Of a stretch of 64,000 nucleotides of DNA, positions 14,229-26,600 are shown in pieces (position 1 is the first letter of the stretch; each line of letters opens with the position of its first letter). The notes below the pieces were generated by a model. That model saw only the letters and a list, made by a program, of their open reading frames with translations, made no database searches and was not told the origin of the DNA. The translations under genes and the position numbers were made by a program. Source of the stretch: Datnioides undecimradiatus (Eukaryota > Chordata > Actinopteri > Lobotiformes > Datnioididae). The DNA lies in NCBI GenBank assembly GCA_008933995.1, contig WARS01000011.1, positions 13,607,516 through 13,671,515 of the forward strand. Direction: 5' to 3'.

Positions 14229-15276
14229 ACGCTGCAGGGTGTATCTTTCCTCCTCCCTCTTCCTACAGTTTCAGTTGAGCAGTACAGTTTGTTTTTCTTT
14301 CTCTCTCCCTCCTTCTCTCACCCTCTGCCTCTCTTGCTCTTTGTACTCTTTTCTTTTTCTCTCACACACACACACAAACTTCACAATGTGCCACGCTGGA
14401 GCTGCAGCACTCTGTTATTGTGCAGCATGCAGACAAGCTGCTAGGAGCCGACGAGTGATATCATCCCATTGTCCCTGTGCTGTCACCTGCACCACAGAGC
14501 ATGGAGTCCGGGAAAAGAGAGAGAAGGGGGGAAAAAGAGGTGAAGGGAGAAGGGAGGAGGAAGAAAAGAGGCAGAGGATGAGGGGAGTCTTGGTAGGGAT
14601 GAAGGATTGTGCGGCCCTCCTCCACTGGGCCTTTTAGAAATGTCTACAGAGACAGAACAGAGAAGGCTAAGCAGTAATTATTTACGTAAACTGTGTCCGT
14701 CTCTGTTACCTTTATTTGGAACAAGGTTTGTTAGAGACGTGACAGTTTGTTTTTATTTGTGTATTTGAATACTATTTTGCTGTATTTTGAGCCTGTTTTC
14801 TAATTTGATCGTGTTGTCTGCCATTGCTTTGCGTTCCCCTCCTGCGTGTTTACTGGCTGTCCTTTCAAATTAAGGATAATGTACATTTCTGTAGGATTAT
14901 TATACAGCAGACATTTATTGTCTTGTCAAACTCTGCAAATCAGATTTGATCTTTTTTAAACAGAAATAATAGTTTAAGTCATTTTTTATTACTGTTAAGC
15001 TGCTGTGAATGAAACAACTCCTCCTTCCAACTCTTCCAGATGTTTAACTTTGAAACCCGTTGAGTGGGTCAAACAGCAAGGCAAATGTATTAAGCTTTTA
15101 ATAATTAACATTTTCTTAGATAAAGGAATCGTTTCACACATTAGGAAAAACATTTATTCAGTTTCTCACCGAAAATTAGATCATTTCCCTTCCCCTTAGT
15201 GTTTTGTTGACCAGCCTTTATTTGTTTGTTCTGGCCGTTCACCCGGCTGTTATTTGAGAATTTACAGTGCGCACAC
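14227..15276. other. Non-coding; C/T-rich then purine-rich tracts
   Basis: 14235-14370 is rich in ctc/ctt and ends with another short CA run. 14508-14590 is almost all A and G on the + strand. No gene is seen. 15119-15190 resembles a dispersed repeat, listed separately. Confidence 0.55.
15119..15190 (+). repeat. Dispersed fish repeat, family D fragment
   Basis: ataaaggaatcgtttcacac, then ttaggaaaaacatttattca and tttctcaccgaaaattagat follow the order of a common fish repeat that begins AAAGGAATAGTTTGACATTTT. Other pieces lie at 32138-32175, 32740-32790, 46098-46420 and 52420-52560. Confidence 0.5.
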
Positions 15277-15337
15277 ACTCACTCACTCACTCACTCACTC
15301 ACTCACTCACTCACTCACTCACTCACTCACTCACTCA

Positions 15338-15379
<42 letters not shown>
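15277..15379 (+). repeat. Compound (ACTC)n-(AC)n microsatellite
   Basis: About 16 uninterrupted ACTC units (15277-15340) pass directly into about 19 AC units (15341-15379). Open frames reading LTHS or HTHT through it are artefacts. Confidence 0.97.
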
Positions 15380-15380
<1 letters not shown>

Positions 15381-15699
15381 GGGATTTATGTTTCAGTGAT
15401 GTACTCGTATGCCAAACAGACACACAGCCTCACACTTGCGGACATACAGACACAAACATTTGTGGATTCATGTTGCAGGAATGTCCACACTCTTTCCCCT
15501 TCCCACACTAACACATCCCGTATTGTTCAGTTCACACACACACATAGGAGCTAACCGGCCAACACATCCACACCTTCACTAGCCTTCACTTCTGCTCCTC
15601 TCATTTGCACCTGCCTTCAGCATACCTCCTTTCGCTCCTGTATTTCACGTGTGTCTGCTTTCCTCTGCATTTTTATCTCAGCACCTGCAGCAATGTAAT

Positions 15700-15734
15700 G
15701 TGTGTGTGTGTGTGTGAGTGTGTGCGCGCACACA
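15700..15734 (+). repeat. (TG)n run with a 16-bp GC-centred palindrome
   Basis: Alternating TG from 15700 ends in the perfect palindrome TGTGTGCGCGCACACA (15719-15734). Alternating purine-pyrimidine of this kind favours Z-DNA. Confidence 0.8.
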
Positions 15735-16404
15735 TCAGTCTACTGTAGACAGGCTGATTAAACCCCTCAGCGCTGTCTGCTTCACCACTAGCTCAGAACA
15801 CCTCAACATAATGCCACGTCACCTACACTCCCACCCCGCCAGCTGTCTGTGGCTTGTTTCACATCGATCACAGTTATTTATTTAAAAAAAAAAATAAAAT
15901 GTCAACACTGTTTTTATTGAAGGAGTGAACCAGAAGTTGTTCTTTTAACTCAGCCTTTGTTTTTGTGCTATTGACTGAACGAACTCAATATGGATTTCAC
16001 ATCAGAGCAGGAGTAAGAGGCAAAAGAACAGGTTTGTCAGTTTTTGGACTCACTAAAAAGCCCATAATTTTGTCTGTGCGGTTATGAAAAAGTGCTAAAC
16101 ATGAAGCATCGGTTGTGATGCAGGTGTTTCAAGGTATTTCTCCTGGCTTTTGCTTTGCCATCTGTTTTATCTCAGCACGGCACGTAGTGGTGCGTTTGAG
16201 GTAAAGCTTTTCTTTAGGTTGTAGAAAAAAGTCTTTATAACCTTTTTTCTGCTCTTTCAGTACAACACAGGTTGAGATACTGAGATACAATCCCAAGGCC
16301 AACGGATACATATACATAAACATTGGTCTACACGCCTATTCACAGTCTGTTTTCTTTTTAACGTATTTGTTGCTTGAGTGCTTCATTTTCAGCCTGAAAT
16401 ATCT
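15735..16404. other. Non-coding, no gene seen
   Basis: Unremarkable sequence with an A-rich run at 15883-15895. No gene or repeat recognised. Confidence 0.5.
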
Positions 16405-16890
16405 CAACAGCTCTTCAATGGATAGTCAGGGGTTTTCCTAAAGGCATTTATGGTTCCCAGAAGATGAATCCTGCTGACTCTGCCCACGTCCCCACGGTTT
16501 TCCTCTGGCATCAACGTGTGGTCAACTTTTGTAAAAATAATGTCTTGAATGTCTTGAACTGTTGAATGCGTTACCATAAAATGTGGTATGCACATTCTTG
16601 TTCCCCTGAGGATGAACCGTGATCACGATAATCACTCAACTCTTCAGCTATCTACCATGTAGTTACATTCAGAATTAATGTTATTTACATTAACCCTAGC
16701 TTACTATGTCTTTGGTGAAATTTTGCAAATGTTAGCATGCTAACACACTGAAATGAGATATTCTACCTGCAAAACATCAACATGCTAGTATTATGATTGT
16801 GAGCATGTTAGCAGGCTAACGTCAGCATTTAGCTCAAAACATTACTGCGCCCACAGAGCCTGTGAGATGTCTGCTGACTCTCAGTCTTGT
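16405..16890 (+). repeat. Dispersed fish repeat, family B, copy 2
   Basis: Longer copy of the family at 11270-11640. It contains ggttcccagaagatgaatcc, accataaaatgtggtatgca, aatgttagcatgctaacaca and gagcatgttagcaggctaac, ending near agcatttagctcaaaacatt. Confidence 0.72.
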
Positions 16891-19800
16891 TTTTCTCCGA
16901 ATATCTCACAGTGCCACAGTGTCACCGCTGTTGGACTGTGTTTATGTTTGAGTGGAAGCTACACGTGTTTGTATGGTCTTGAGAGGCTCAGGCTGTGCTG
17001 AAGAGACAGGTGGTGTGAGAGCTGGACACACAGCGTGGGTGAGGATGAAGAAGATGAGAAGAAGGAGGGCAGAAGAAGAATCTCATTCCCCTCCTGCTGA
17101 CACAAACATGCACTTCAAAGATGGCTTCTGGAGACACCAGGGTCCCTCAGCTGTTGTTGTGGTTTGCTAATAAAACTAATGAAAACTAATGTAAATCAGA
17201 AATGATGGCCGAGCAGCAAACTCAATGGGTTAACACTTTAGCACAAAGTCAAATGAAACTGACGTCCATTCATGCGGCCATGGATGGTGTGATGCTTCAG
17301 TGGGGCAGGTTGTTTGTGCTTATGGCTGCAGTGTTGCCAACAGTAATGAACAGCCTGGATGACGCACACCATGCAGCATCGATCGCACGCCCTCACACAG
17401 ACGGTGCATGGAAATTGGTCCTGGTGGGGAAGCAAAGGAGGTGCACACATGCCTGCGCCTTCTGTGGACACATATGGATGCAGGGATCAGCACACATGTA
17501 CATACTGAGAGAGCGAGAGGGTGCGTGCCCATGTGTGTGCGTAGGTCTGTGTGTGTTTATTGACTCCCGTGGATGCTCAGTGCTCACTGGACCAAGGATG
17601 ATCTTCTTACTGGTGACAGTATGGAGCATATAGAGGAAGAGGACCCGCTCTGTGGGCCTTTCTGTCTCTCTCTGCTGCATAAAACTCTTGGATCTCTTCC
17701 ACCTCCCCTCACGTCCTCAGCTGGTGCTCTCTGCAGTTGGAGGCCAGCCCCATATACCGACAGTATCAAACCAGGCTGTAGTGCTTCCTCCCTGCTTCAT
17801 TACCACATGAATGGTTGCCATATTGCCACATACAGTATGGCTATTGTTGGCAAGTGAGTCAAAGTCATTGGCTTGCGCACAGTGAGCTAACAATAGCTGA
17901 GGCAGGAGGGATTCCTGCTTTAGTTGTTTACAAATCAGTAATCGCGCATATTTTATTTATTTATCTTATTTATAATGTATTTTTCATAACTTGCACCTTA
18001 TTTTGCACATGTTTTGGCAATATTTTTATTATTTAGGAACACAACAACATTAACCAACATTGATGTTCTGAGTTTATCTAAATCACTTCATAGTCAAAAT
18101 TCAAAATAAGCACACTGGAAATATCAGTGGTAATCTTTCAGGGAAGCTGTGCAGTCTTACAAACAGGAGAGCACCTAGACAATACAAACAAACCTGAAGA
18201 GACTTCTGGGAACAGCAAAAACAAAGCAGGAAACAAAAAGGAGGGATTGCAAAGCCTTCGAGGAGCTCAAAGGAACTCTTTCATTCATGTTACTCTGGTC
18301 ATTAGTTTCATCAGACAGTGATAACATTGGAATCAACAATGTAACTACCAATCTGTGAACAGCAGACAGCAAAACTAAATCACCAAAAAATACCAAAACA
18401 GTTTGCCAAAGTGAAAGCAAAATGGAAATCGTCTGATTATCAGGCTACGAATCAGCGCTTCCAGATCCAAAATTAAAACCACAGTTTTAACTGAGTGCTC
18501 GGTGTCACTGAGTCATGCATGCTAGATTTACTATATTCAGCGGTTCACTAATCCAAAGCGATTGCACAATAATCAGGAGTAATCCAGGATTTTAAGATTG
18601 TTTTCCCAGCAGTTTGGGTTTTAACTTTACTCTTTACTTTAGTTTTCTCTGAGATTCACATTAGGTTAATCTGAGGGTTTGTTTAAAAACCTGTATGATC
18701 ATCTGACCACTCTCGTTTCATGACCTGCCTTGTTCTTCTTCCTTGCAGTGTTGCTGTGTTCCCAGATCTCAACAGTCATCACGCTGTGTTATCATTAATG
18801 ATGGGAATGGCTACAATAATAAGACTTGAATTGAACTTTAACTTAATTATCCCATCATAATGTGCATCACAGAAACAGAACTGATGCTGTGCGGGAAACA
18901 AAAAAAAGGGGGCAGTGCTGCTCTGGCTTCTGTTACACTGGACTGTTGTGTGTTTCCAATTGTGTCAGGAAGGATTGTTCAGTTAAAAAGAAATACGATA
19001 CACAACACCACAGGTCCTTAACCTCAGGGATGGTCTGCTGCCTGTGTGTGGTAAATCTCTCCTATTCTGCGCTTTTCTTTGTTTTTTTTTATTTTTACTG
19101 CACTCCCTCTGCTTCTCTCTCTCTCCCTCTGTCCTCTTCTTTTTCTCTCCATCATCCTCTCTGTTGTCTGTGAGCATGTTAACACTCCAGCCCTGTCAGT
19201 GAGCCTCCTGGCACCATGGAAACCAGTCACACCATTCTTCACCAGTGTGTCTTTGTGCGTGTGTGTTTGTAGCAGAGACTGCTTGTGCGTGTGTGTTGAT
19301 GGGTGGGATCAGGGTCTTGTTTAGTTTCAAAAAGCTGAGGAGAGGTCGCGGCCGTCCCTACGGGCCTCTTGCTGTAATTCATGTAAATTCCCTTAAGACT
19401 CCAGCCGCTTTGTTTTCCTCATTGTCCGCCGAGCCGACTCAGATGCCTGTATCATCCATGCAGCTTGATGCAAAATCTTTCTTTCACTTCTTAAATGTGA
19501 AATTCCTTCAACCTAGCTCCTTTGATATTTAACCGGATACCTCAGGTTATCATGGAAGCCCTGCTACGTGATCCCTCAGACATCAGACCGTTATTGTGTT
19601 GTAATGAGTTCAGCCAGAGTTAACAAGGCTACAATTGATACAGAAGTGGAAGAGGACAAACTGAAATGATTGCCAGAGGACAGAGCTGTTCTGTGTTATC
19701 AGGGTTATTGTCATGGTTTTATTACCTGGTTAGAGGACCACGTTTAAACAATCGCTGATTTGATGTGACCAGAAAACGTGTGTGGAGCTCTCAAACAAAC

Positions 19801-20852
19801 AAGCGTTGAAAATTACTTGTAGGAATGTGTTGGGAGCGAAAATACAGACTAAATCATCTGCACTTGTCTTTTCATTCGTACTCTGACAGCGGTGAAGTAT
19901 TTCACAAGTGTCTCCCCCCCAAACACAGACACACACACACACACACACACACACACAGCCTCGATAGCCTTGTGAACCCAGCCCCTTATTCTCTCCTTGA
20001 GCCAATCATATTTCACTCCCATTCACATTTCTGAATAGAGAACTCGAAAAGAAGCCCTCGCCACGGACACCCACTGATTGACAAATGTGCACACACATAC
20101 ACACACAGCGGACAAACACACACACACATGCAGATAGCGTGCAGCTCTAGTTAGGAGGGCTTGGTCTAGACCGCAGTGTGAACTTTGTTCTGCTAAAAGT
20201 TGCCATTGAAATATGCAGTTGCCATTGAAATATTGTTATTCTATTGGTGTCGTGACAAAGAGCAGGGAGGGCGCCGGTCCTATCTCAGTGTGAGTCTGAA
20301 GGAGCAATGGGCCGGCGGGGATCGCCCAGTGTCTCTGCTCAACAGAGTCAGTGTGCAGAAATAATGCCCATTAGACTTGGTCAATCACGCCCCTCGCTCA
20401 ATGAAATATCGCCCTTTCACTCATTTCATACCATAATCCATACACCTCGCTGCTATCCATCATCCCCCTGAAAGACGTCTGCCACCATGAATGCTTTTAT
20501 TTATGATACATTTTTTAAATTAATGGCTTCTCATGCGGTGACGTTAGAGGCTGAGAACGCTTAACGTGCTGAGTTATGTTTACACAGGAGCCGACCGAGG
20601 CTGTTCATTAGTGAATTAAGGTAAAATTCAAGAAGTGCAGAGGTTTCAGGTCTCTTGACCGCCAACGAAGCTCTGACAGTCTGTAGGCTGATGGTTTCAT
20701 CACAGTAAGTGGGTGGAAATTATATACTCGCAGCAGTCTGCAACAATGACCATGTTGTGAAGCCATTGACCACGTCCCACTGGTGCAGACAGAATTCATT
20801 TGCCTTTGTAGGATTATTAAGTGGCTATTCCCAAACCTGCAAGGGACACTAG
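16891..20852. other. Non-coding; two further CA microsatellites
   Basis: No supported gene. (AC)n at 19929-19957, an interrupted CA tract at 20090-20129, and a C/T-rich stretch at 19095-19165. A relatively GC-rich patch lies at 20260-20420. Confidence 0.5.
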
Positions 20853-21441
20853 TAGAAACAATTGAGCAGTGATTAAGAAGTACTTTTACTTAAAGGGACC
20901 TTTGGACTTTACTTGAAATTAAAATTATATTTAACTTCAGCATTAGGCACCAAAACATATTGTGTTAGCTCAAACTCTAAGTAATTAATGCAATTCCCTC
21001 CTCATGAAACATTTGCAAAGTCATTTTCGAACTGTTGTCCAGTATTGTTTACATTAGTTTATTTGCTTGCATTCTTCTTCCTCCCAAACTACTGAGGTGC
21101 TTTACTGCATATCATAGCCTGTCACTGCCACATTTAACACGGAAAAGTCTGAAACCATAGGCGGAAATGTTTTATGTGCAATATGCATCAATATACGTCC
21201 TCCTGCTCCAGGTAGATTTGCAGGTACTACAGGTCAAAAACTCCACAGAGAACCTTTAATTAAAAGTACCAATGCAAAATGCAGATATACTCCACTGCAA
21301 GTAAAAGTCATTCAGAATATTCAAAACGCCCTGTATGACTAATCATTGCTGCTTGCTTGCATCAACATGTACTCAAGTACCTCTGGATTGTGCTTAAGTA
21401 CAGTAAATGACTAAATGTACCCTGTTACATTCCACCAGTGG
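20853..21441 (+). repeat. Degenerate non-autonomous element, family E (ends ... CCACCAGTGG)
   Basis: Starts near agaagtacttttacttaaag and ends catgtactcaagtacctct ... ttacattccaccagtgg. It includes actccactgcaagtaaaagt. This is the order of motifs in a very common fish non-autonomous element whose ends read as alternating AAGTA/TACTT words. Heavily mutated; no coding capacity. Confidence 0.6.
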
Positions 21442-22226
21442 ATACTGGAGTCTAAATCATTGTTCGGTTTGATGGACAATGTGCTTTGAGGCTGATTATG
21501 TTACATTTTCTGTGCTTTTGTAGTGAGAGGAGCATTATTTAGGGCCGGGCCCAGAGAATAGTGACTCTTTCAAAGGGATGGCTCCTACCATTGTTGTCCT
21601 CTGCAACCATAGCTAACGGACGTCAAAAGACCTTTTTTCCACATCTATTCTTTTAAAATGGGTTGCCATAATACCGGTGAGGAGTCGGCAATAAATAAGC
21701 TTCCCCTCACTGAGTCAACTAGATTAGATTGCACAGGGACATCTGTTGAGTGTAGGTGAGCACTTTCTCTGGCTTCTCACTGTATGGGAAAGGAAGTCCT
21801 TAGGATGTGCCTTGAGGCATTTTCCTTTTATTCCCTTAGCTCTGCTGCTTTTACTCCACCTCCACCCTCTATTGAATATCTAGAAAACTGCATTGGCTCT
21901 ACACAATCAGTGCAGCTGACAGTTATTTTAGTGTACAGCGGGCGCCATTTAATTGAACATGCAATAGAAGTGTCAATTTTGCTTTTATGCTCTGCCAAAT
22001 TCATATCACAGGATGTTATACCCTGTCATCTCCTCATCCTGCTGACGGTTGCGTCTGATCCAAAACAAATAACTTGCTGAATATTTAATGCTCGTGTAAA
22101 ATGTGGTTTTAAAAAACCCACTTGGTAACTTTGTGGATTCTGGTAGCTGTTCATGTGATACCAGGAAATGTTTAACCCCTATTGTGGAGAGACAAAAGGT
22201 TGTTTTAATCCCACTGTGAGAGAGGA
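21442..22226. other. Non-coding, no gene seen
   Basis: A 98-codon open frame at 21784-22080 shows no domain or splice structure. Confidence 0.45.
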
Positions 22227-22292
22227 GGGAGGGTCAGGGGAGGGATGTGGGAGGAGGGGCTGGGGGTGTGTTAGGCGGGTGGAGGGGAGGGT
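22227..22292 (+). other. G-rich tract with G-quadruplex potential
   Basis: On the + strand 22227-22244 reads GGGAGGGTCAGGGGAGGG, four G-runs with loops of 1, 3 and 1. More runs follow to 22292, including gggaggaggggctgggggtg. Folding is predicted from pattern only. Confidence 0.75.
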
Positions 22293-23794
22293 GATTTTGT
22301 GAGGGAATCAGCTTGTCTCCCTTTACTGTCACTCAGTCACAGCAGATACATCGAGGAATACACAGCCACTGGGATTATGACAACTGAATTATGCCCTCAT
22401 GCAACGGGTGCACACTCTGAGGGGACTTACTGACACACACACAGATAAAAGGTGATGTATTCTCTCTGTTGTTAATGCGCATTTTAGTCACCTGTTGTGT
22501 AGAAAGCACAGCTTGTGATGGCTCTTGATGATCTGCAGGAGACAGTCCAACACCATAGCTGTATGATTTTAGAAACAATCAGTCGATAAGTCAATAGTCA
22601 GTCAAGCTGCTCTCCTTTCATTTATATCACTGCTAATTAAAAAAGGTTAGTGTTTTAAATTGTTCTATTGTCGTAAAACTAAATATTTGACTAATTTACC
22701 TTGAACTTTAAGCACTTTTGATGACAGTTTTTTAGAAATTTAAACAATATTTCAGTGCCGATTATCAACAACAACAAAACAAAAACAGATGTGATTTTAA
22801 TCTAGAGAAGATTTATTGTGAGAGTCAACTTGATGGACTGTTGGCAGGACAGAACAAGCTTGGCCTTCCTCAGTCAGTAATAAGAAATAATATCATTAGT
22901 TTCAGCCCTTGATGATTCCTAAAATGTCTACTATAACAGAAATCCTATGACTTATGGACAAGTATGGATATTTCTTGCAGTGTGGTCAAATTTCATGAGT
23001 GTGTTCCTGCAGTGGAACGTCCACAAGAGATGGTTTCCTGCCAATCAGCTATGCTATTAACATTTTCATGGGTAGTTTGAACTCTTCCAGCGCTTGCATT
23101 TCCAGACACTATCTGATTTCTGCTGTTTATTCTGCCGAATCTCAGCTTGTCTTCGGCGCAGTGGCACGAGAGCTCGTCACTCTCTCTGCGAGCTGTGTCC
23201 CCCTAATGTAAATTCATCACGGGGGAAGAGCGTGTTACGGCTCTAATTATTTCTTCCCTCTTTGGCGGTAATGATGCTTCATCGGGAGAGCGGTATCGTC
23301 TGCAGCCACGCTCTGCCTCTCATTAGGCAAGAGTCTAAAATTAAACCTACAGGCCGCTACGTTGGTGCTGAGCCCCTTTTCTCTATCTGGACACACACAC
23401 ACACACACACACACACATCAAAACAACACACCCTGGAGGAGAAAATCAACAGACTCTCATTAGAGAAAGATGTGACACCTCACTACCTACCTGGCATTAT
23501 CTGCAGTGACCTTGTTCTGTGTGAATGTGTAACAAATAGAAACATACTCTATGTCTTTACAACCAAGCTCTTCTCTTTAATTTATTAAAGAATAATGTTT
23601 TAGCACTCAATTATATTTGTGCTTTAGTGTTTGTGATTTGAGTTTTTGTTTACATTGAATCGGTCAGACTGTTGTAGCCAAACGAAATGAACTGCATTCA
23701 TTCATATGTGTTAAGTCAGCATATCCACATGCCCCAGGTAGGGGGCAGCACAACGAGCTGTAATCACAACACTGATATGTTATCGCATTTTAAA
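22293..23794. other. Non-coding; (AC)n at 23391-23416
   Basis: No gene seen. The CA microsatellite is 26 bases. Nothing else stands out. Confidence 0.5.
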
Positions 23795-24240
23795 GGTCCA
23801 TTGCGAGCGATTTAGGCCAATCAACTGGTAAAATGAATTATGATATCTACATTGTTTGTTCTGATTAGTTTATGTCACCTAAAAACATGAATGGTTGTGT
23901 TTTTGTTACCTTTGAATAAGTCTTTAAAGTTCATTCGGCTAATGTGTTAGCAAACAGTTGCTTATTTACACATCCAGCAGACATGGAGCCACATTGGCAT
24001 TTGTGTTTCTGGCCACCTGATGGGTTTAAGTCCAATACTCACTCTTCATTATTGATATTTTCCTAGGTAAAAATCCCTGAAATTACTAAATGTTTCACCA
24101 ACAGCAAACTTTATCCCTCTGTCAGTGGCGGGGAACTTGTGCAGACTGGATTTATTGGACTGTTTCTGCTGAAAACTGCTGCGTGCTGCTGAAAAACAAC
24201 TGTTCTGTTAACAGTGAAAATGAACCGAAACAGTAAAAAT
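23795..24240 (+). repeat. Dispersed fish repeat, family C, copy 1
   Basis: Contains aaaggtccattgcgagcgat, cagacatggagccacattgg and gtgtttctggccacctgatg. The last two recur, diverged, on the opposite strand at 42244-42640. Class unknown. Confidence 0.6.
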
Positions 24241-25489
24241 GTGAATTTTTAAGCCAAAATGGTGAATTAAATGAATGAAAATAGAGTTGAGAATGGGGTT
24301 ATTATTCACTCTATCAGTCCATTGTCAATACGAAAATATTACTTGAAGCATCTTTAAGTTTAACTATAACATAAGTTTTCTTTACGTATTTTCTGTTTTC
24401 TCTAGTGATTTCTCCTTGTTAAATGTCGTTGTGCTATCTATGTTAATAAAAGGCTTAGCCATCTGTTTTGTCTGTCAGCACTCATGGCACGAGTGCTATC
24501 CCTGAGGTATTGAGGGCACCGTGCGTCTCTTGCTGTGAGGTGTTTTGTAGTCCTGCTCGCTGCCCACTGTCGGCATCCGATCTGTTAGCTATTTTCAGTC
24601 TCAGTTCTTCGTCCCCCTTTCTTATCACCATGGCAGCCGAGCTGGACTGAGCTCAGCTCAACTCTGTGGTGTCTGAGGGCAGAGGTGGGGTGGCGGGATG
24701 GCTGGCTCGATGTCATGGGGGGAGGCCGCTTTTGATGGGATCAGGCTTCAGCTCGTTCAAACAGGATGTGGAAAGGTCATTTTGTTGTTGTGTTTTATTC
24801 ATAGATCTCAGCCGTAATCAGCTGTTTCATTGCTATTCAGTCGATGTACAGCAAGGCAGAAATCATGAGCGTGGTCCTGTAAGGTTGGACTGTGAGAGCT
24901 GAACCAGACAATGGCTGCACTGTAGTGATGTGGAACAGCATCGTGTCAGCACAGGTGTCAGCAATAACACAATGTAATGAGTGAATAACATGTATGTCAG
25001 GGGTTTTTAAAAACTGGGTCAGGATCTTTTCAAATTCAGGGCTGTGCGAACCAGATTTTCCGGTATAATACTCTCTTATTGACTACACTATGATTCTGTG
25101 GTTTTCTAAATCCTTGAGTTTTACAAAAGGTTGAAGTAAATAATTCAGGTTGTCAGAGAATAGCATGAAGAAACACCTCAACTGTTTTTAGACAAGCTTA
25201 CAATGCGCAGATGCCACAGAATTGAATCTTGTGCGGTGGGACAAAATGGTGATCTTGAGAGAAAACAACAGAAGAAACAACACATCTGTTATTTGTGTGA
25301 AACAGAACTAATGTAAGCCTATGGTTCACAATAGTATGTGCGTGGCGATGCAGAAAGCAGTGTTCGTATTTAACCGAGTGGAAACGGCGGCGTCTCTCAA
25401 TGGGGCTTCCACACTCTTATTTGGAGCAGCAGACTGAAGTCGATAAGCCTTTGCTAGAAGTAAATTGGATTGGCTTCTTCAATCATTTT
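24241..25489. other. Non-coding, no gene seen
   Basis: No gene, RNA or recognisable element. Confidence 0.45.
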
Positions 25490-26600
25490 GCCCATCGATT
25501 CCAGTAGGTGTGTCTGTGTTCAGCGTGACGGTGTTTGAGAAGAGGAGAGGATTGGGCATGAAATAAAGGAGGAAAGGACAGAATAGGAAGGCAGACAAGA
25601 GAATAAATATCATGTCAGGAGAGATTAGAGAGAAAGAGAGGGGAAACAAAAGGACAGAATAGGTTAGGACAGGACATCTGATCCTTTTCTGGCCTGTGAC
25701 CCCATGTTAGCATCCTACATCTTTAGAGGAAGTCATGACATGTCATGTAAGGTGAAAGATATTTTTAGACGTCGGTTTTAAAAACATGGCTGAGATTTGG
25801 ACAGATTTGTCTCAAACATATATTTTTATGTAGTGTCTCCTGTGACGGTCTGCATGGGCGCTTCTGACCTTGAGGGTGAGAGACTCAAAGATAGAAGAAG
25901 AGAGGAAACTAGATGGAAAAGAAACCAAAGACATGACAGCAGGATAAGAGGGAAGGCAGGGGAGAGGGAAAGGTGAGAGAGGGCGAGATCAAAGGAAGGG
26001 ACATCATAGCCTGCGACACCATGTTTAGGTCTCAAAGTCACAGAGCAAAGTTTATCTTTACTGAAAATGTGTCAGTATCTGTAAATTATCTGCCACAGAT
26101 GTTCTATAAATGATAAAACAGGATGTGACGGTACAGTGGCGAAGGCAGGAGGTGATGTGAGGAGGTGATTAGAGTGAAAGGAAAAGGACAGGAGGGATCA
26201 GAACAAGACACCTAAGCCTTTTCTGGCCCAGGACTCCATGTTTAGGTTCTTGTAATTACACCGAGGAGCGGTGGTGTCCTGTTCTCGTTGAAGAACTGAA
26301 GAGACAGAAGAAGGGGGGAGGAGAGGGAAGGTAAAGGAGTGAGACAGAGACAGAGGACAGCTGAGAGAAAAGAGGTAAATTGTGGTAAGAGAGGAGGAGA
26401 TAAAAGAAAAGGACTGAGGGATTAAGACAAGGTATCTTAGTTTTGATGTGATCATTTTTAATGAAAATGGAGAAATTGCGAGGTAAGCTGACAGGAGTGA
26501 GGACAGAAAGATAGAAGGAGGAGGAGGAGGTGAAGGAGAATGAGGAAAAGGAGAAATATAAAGAATGAGACAATGAGACCAGGGAGCTGAGACATGACGA
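25490..26600 (+). repeat. Degenerate tandem array in purine-rich DNA, 317-bp period
   Basis: The words GTGACGGT (25525, 25842, 26125) and CCATGTT (25702, 26019, 26236) recur. Both are spaced exactly 317 between units 1 and 2, with 177 between the words in each unit. Unit 3 is about 66 bases shorter between the words. Between them lies A/G-rich sequence (agagaggaaa-like). A fourth, weaker unit may run to 26600. Minus-strand open frames across it are artefacts of the purine bias. Confidence 0.75.

Noticed and set aside
15254..15554. Open frames with LTHS and HTHT repeats
   Set aside because: They are translations of the ACTC and AC microsatellites.
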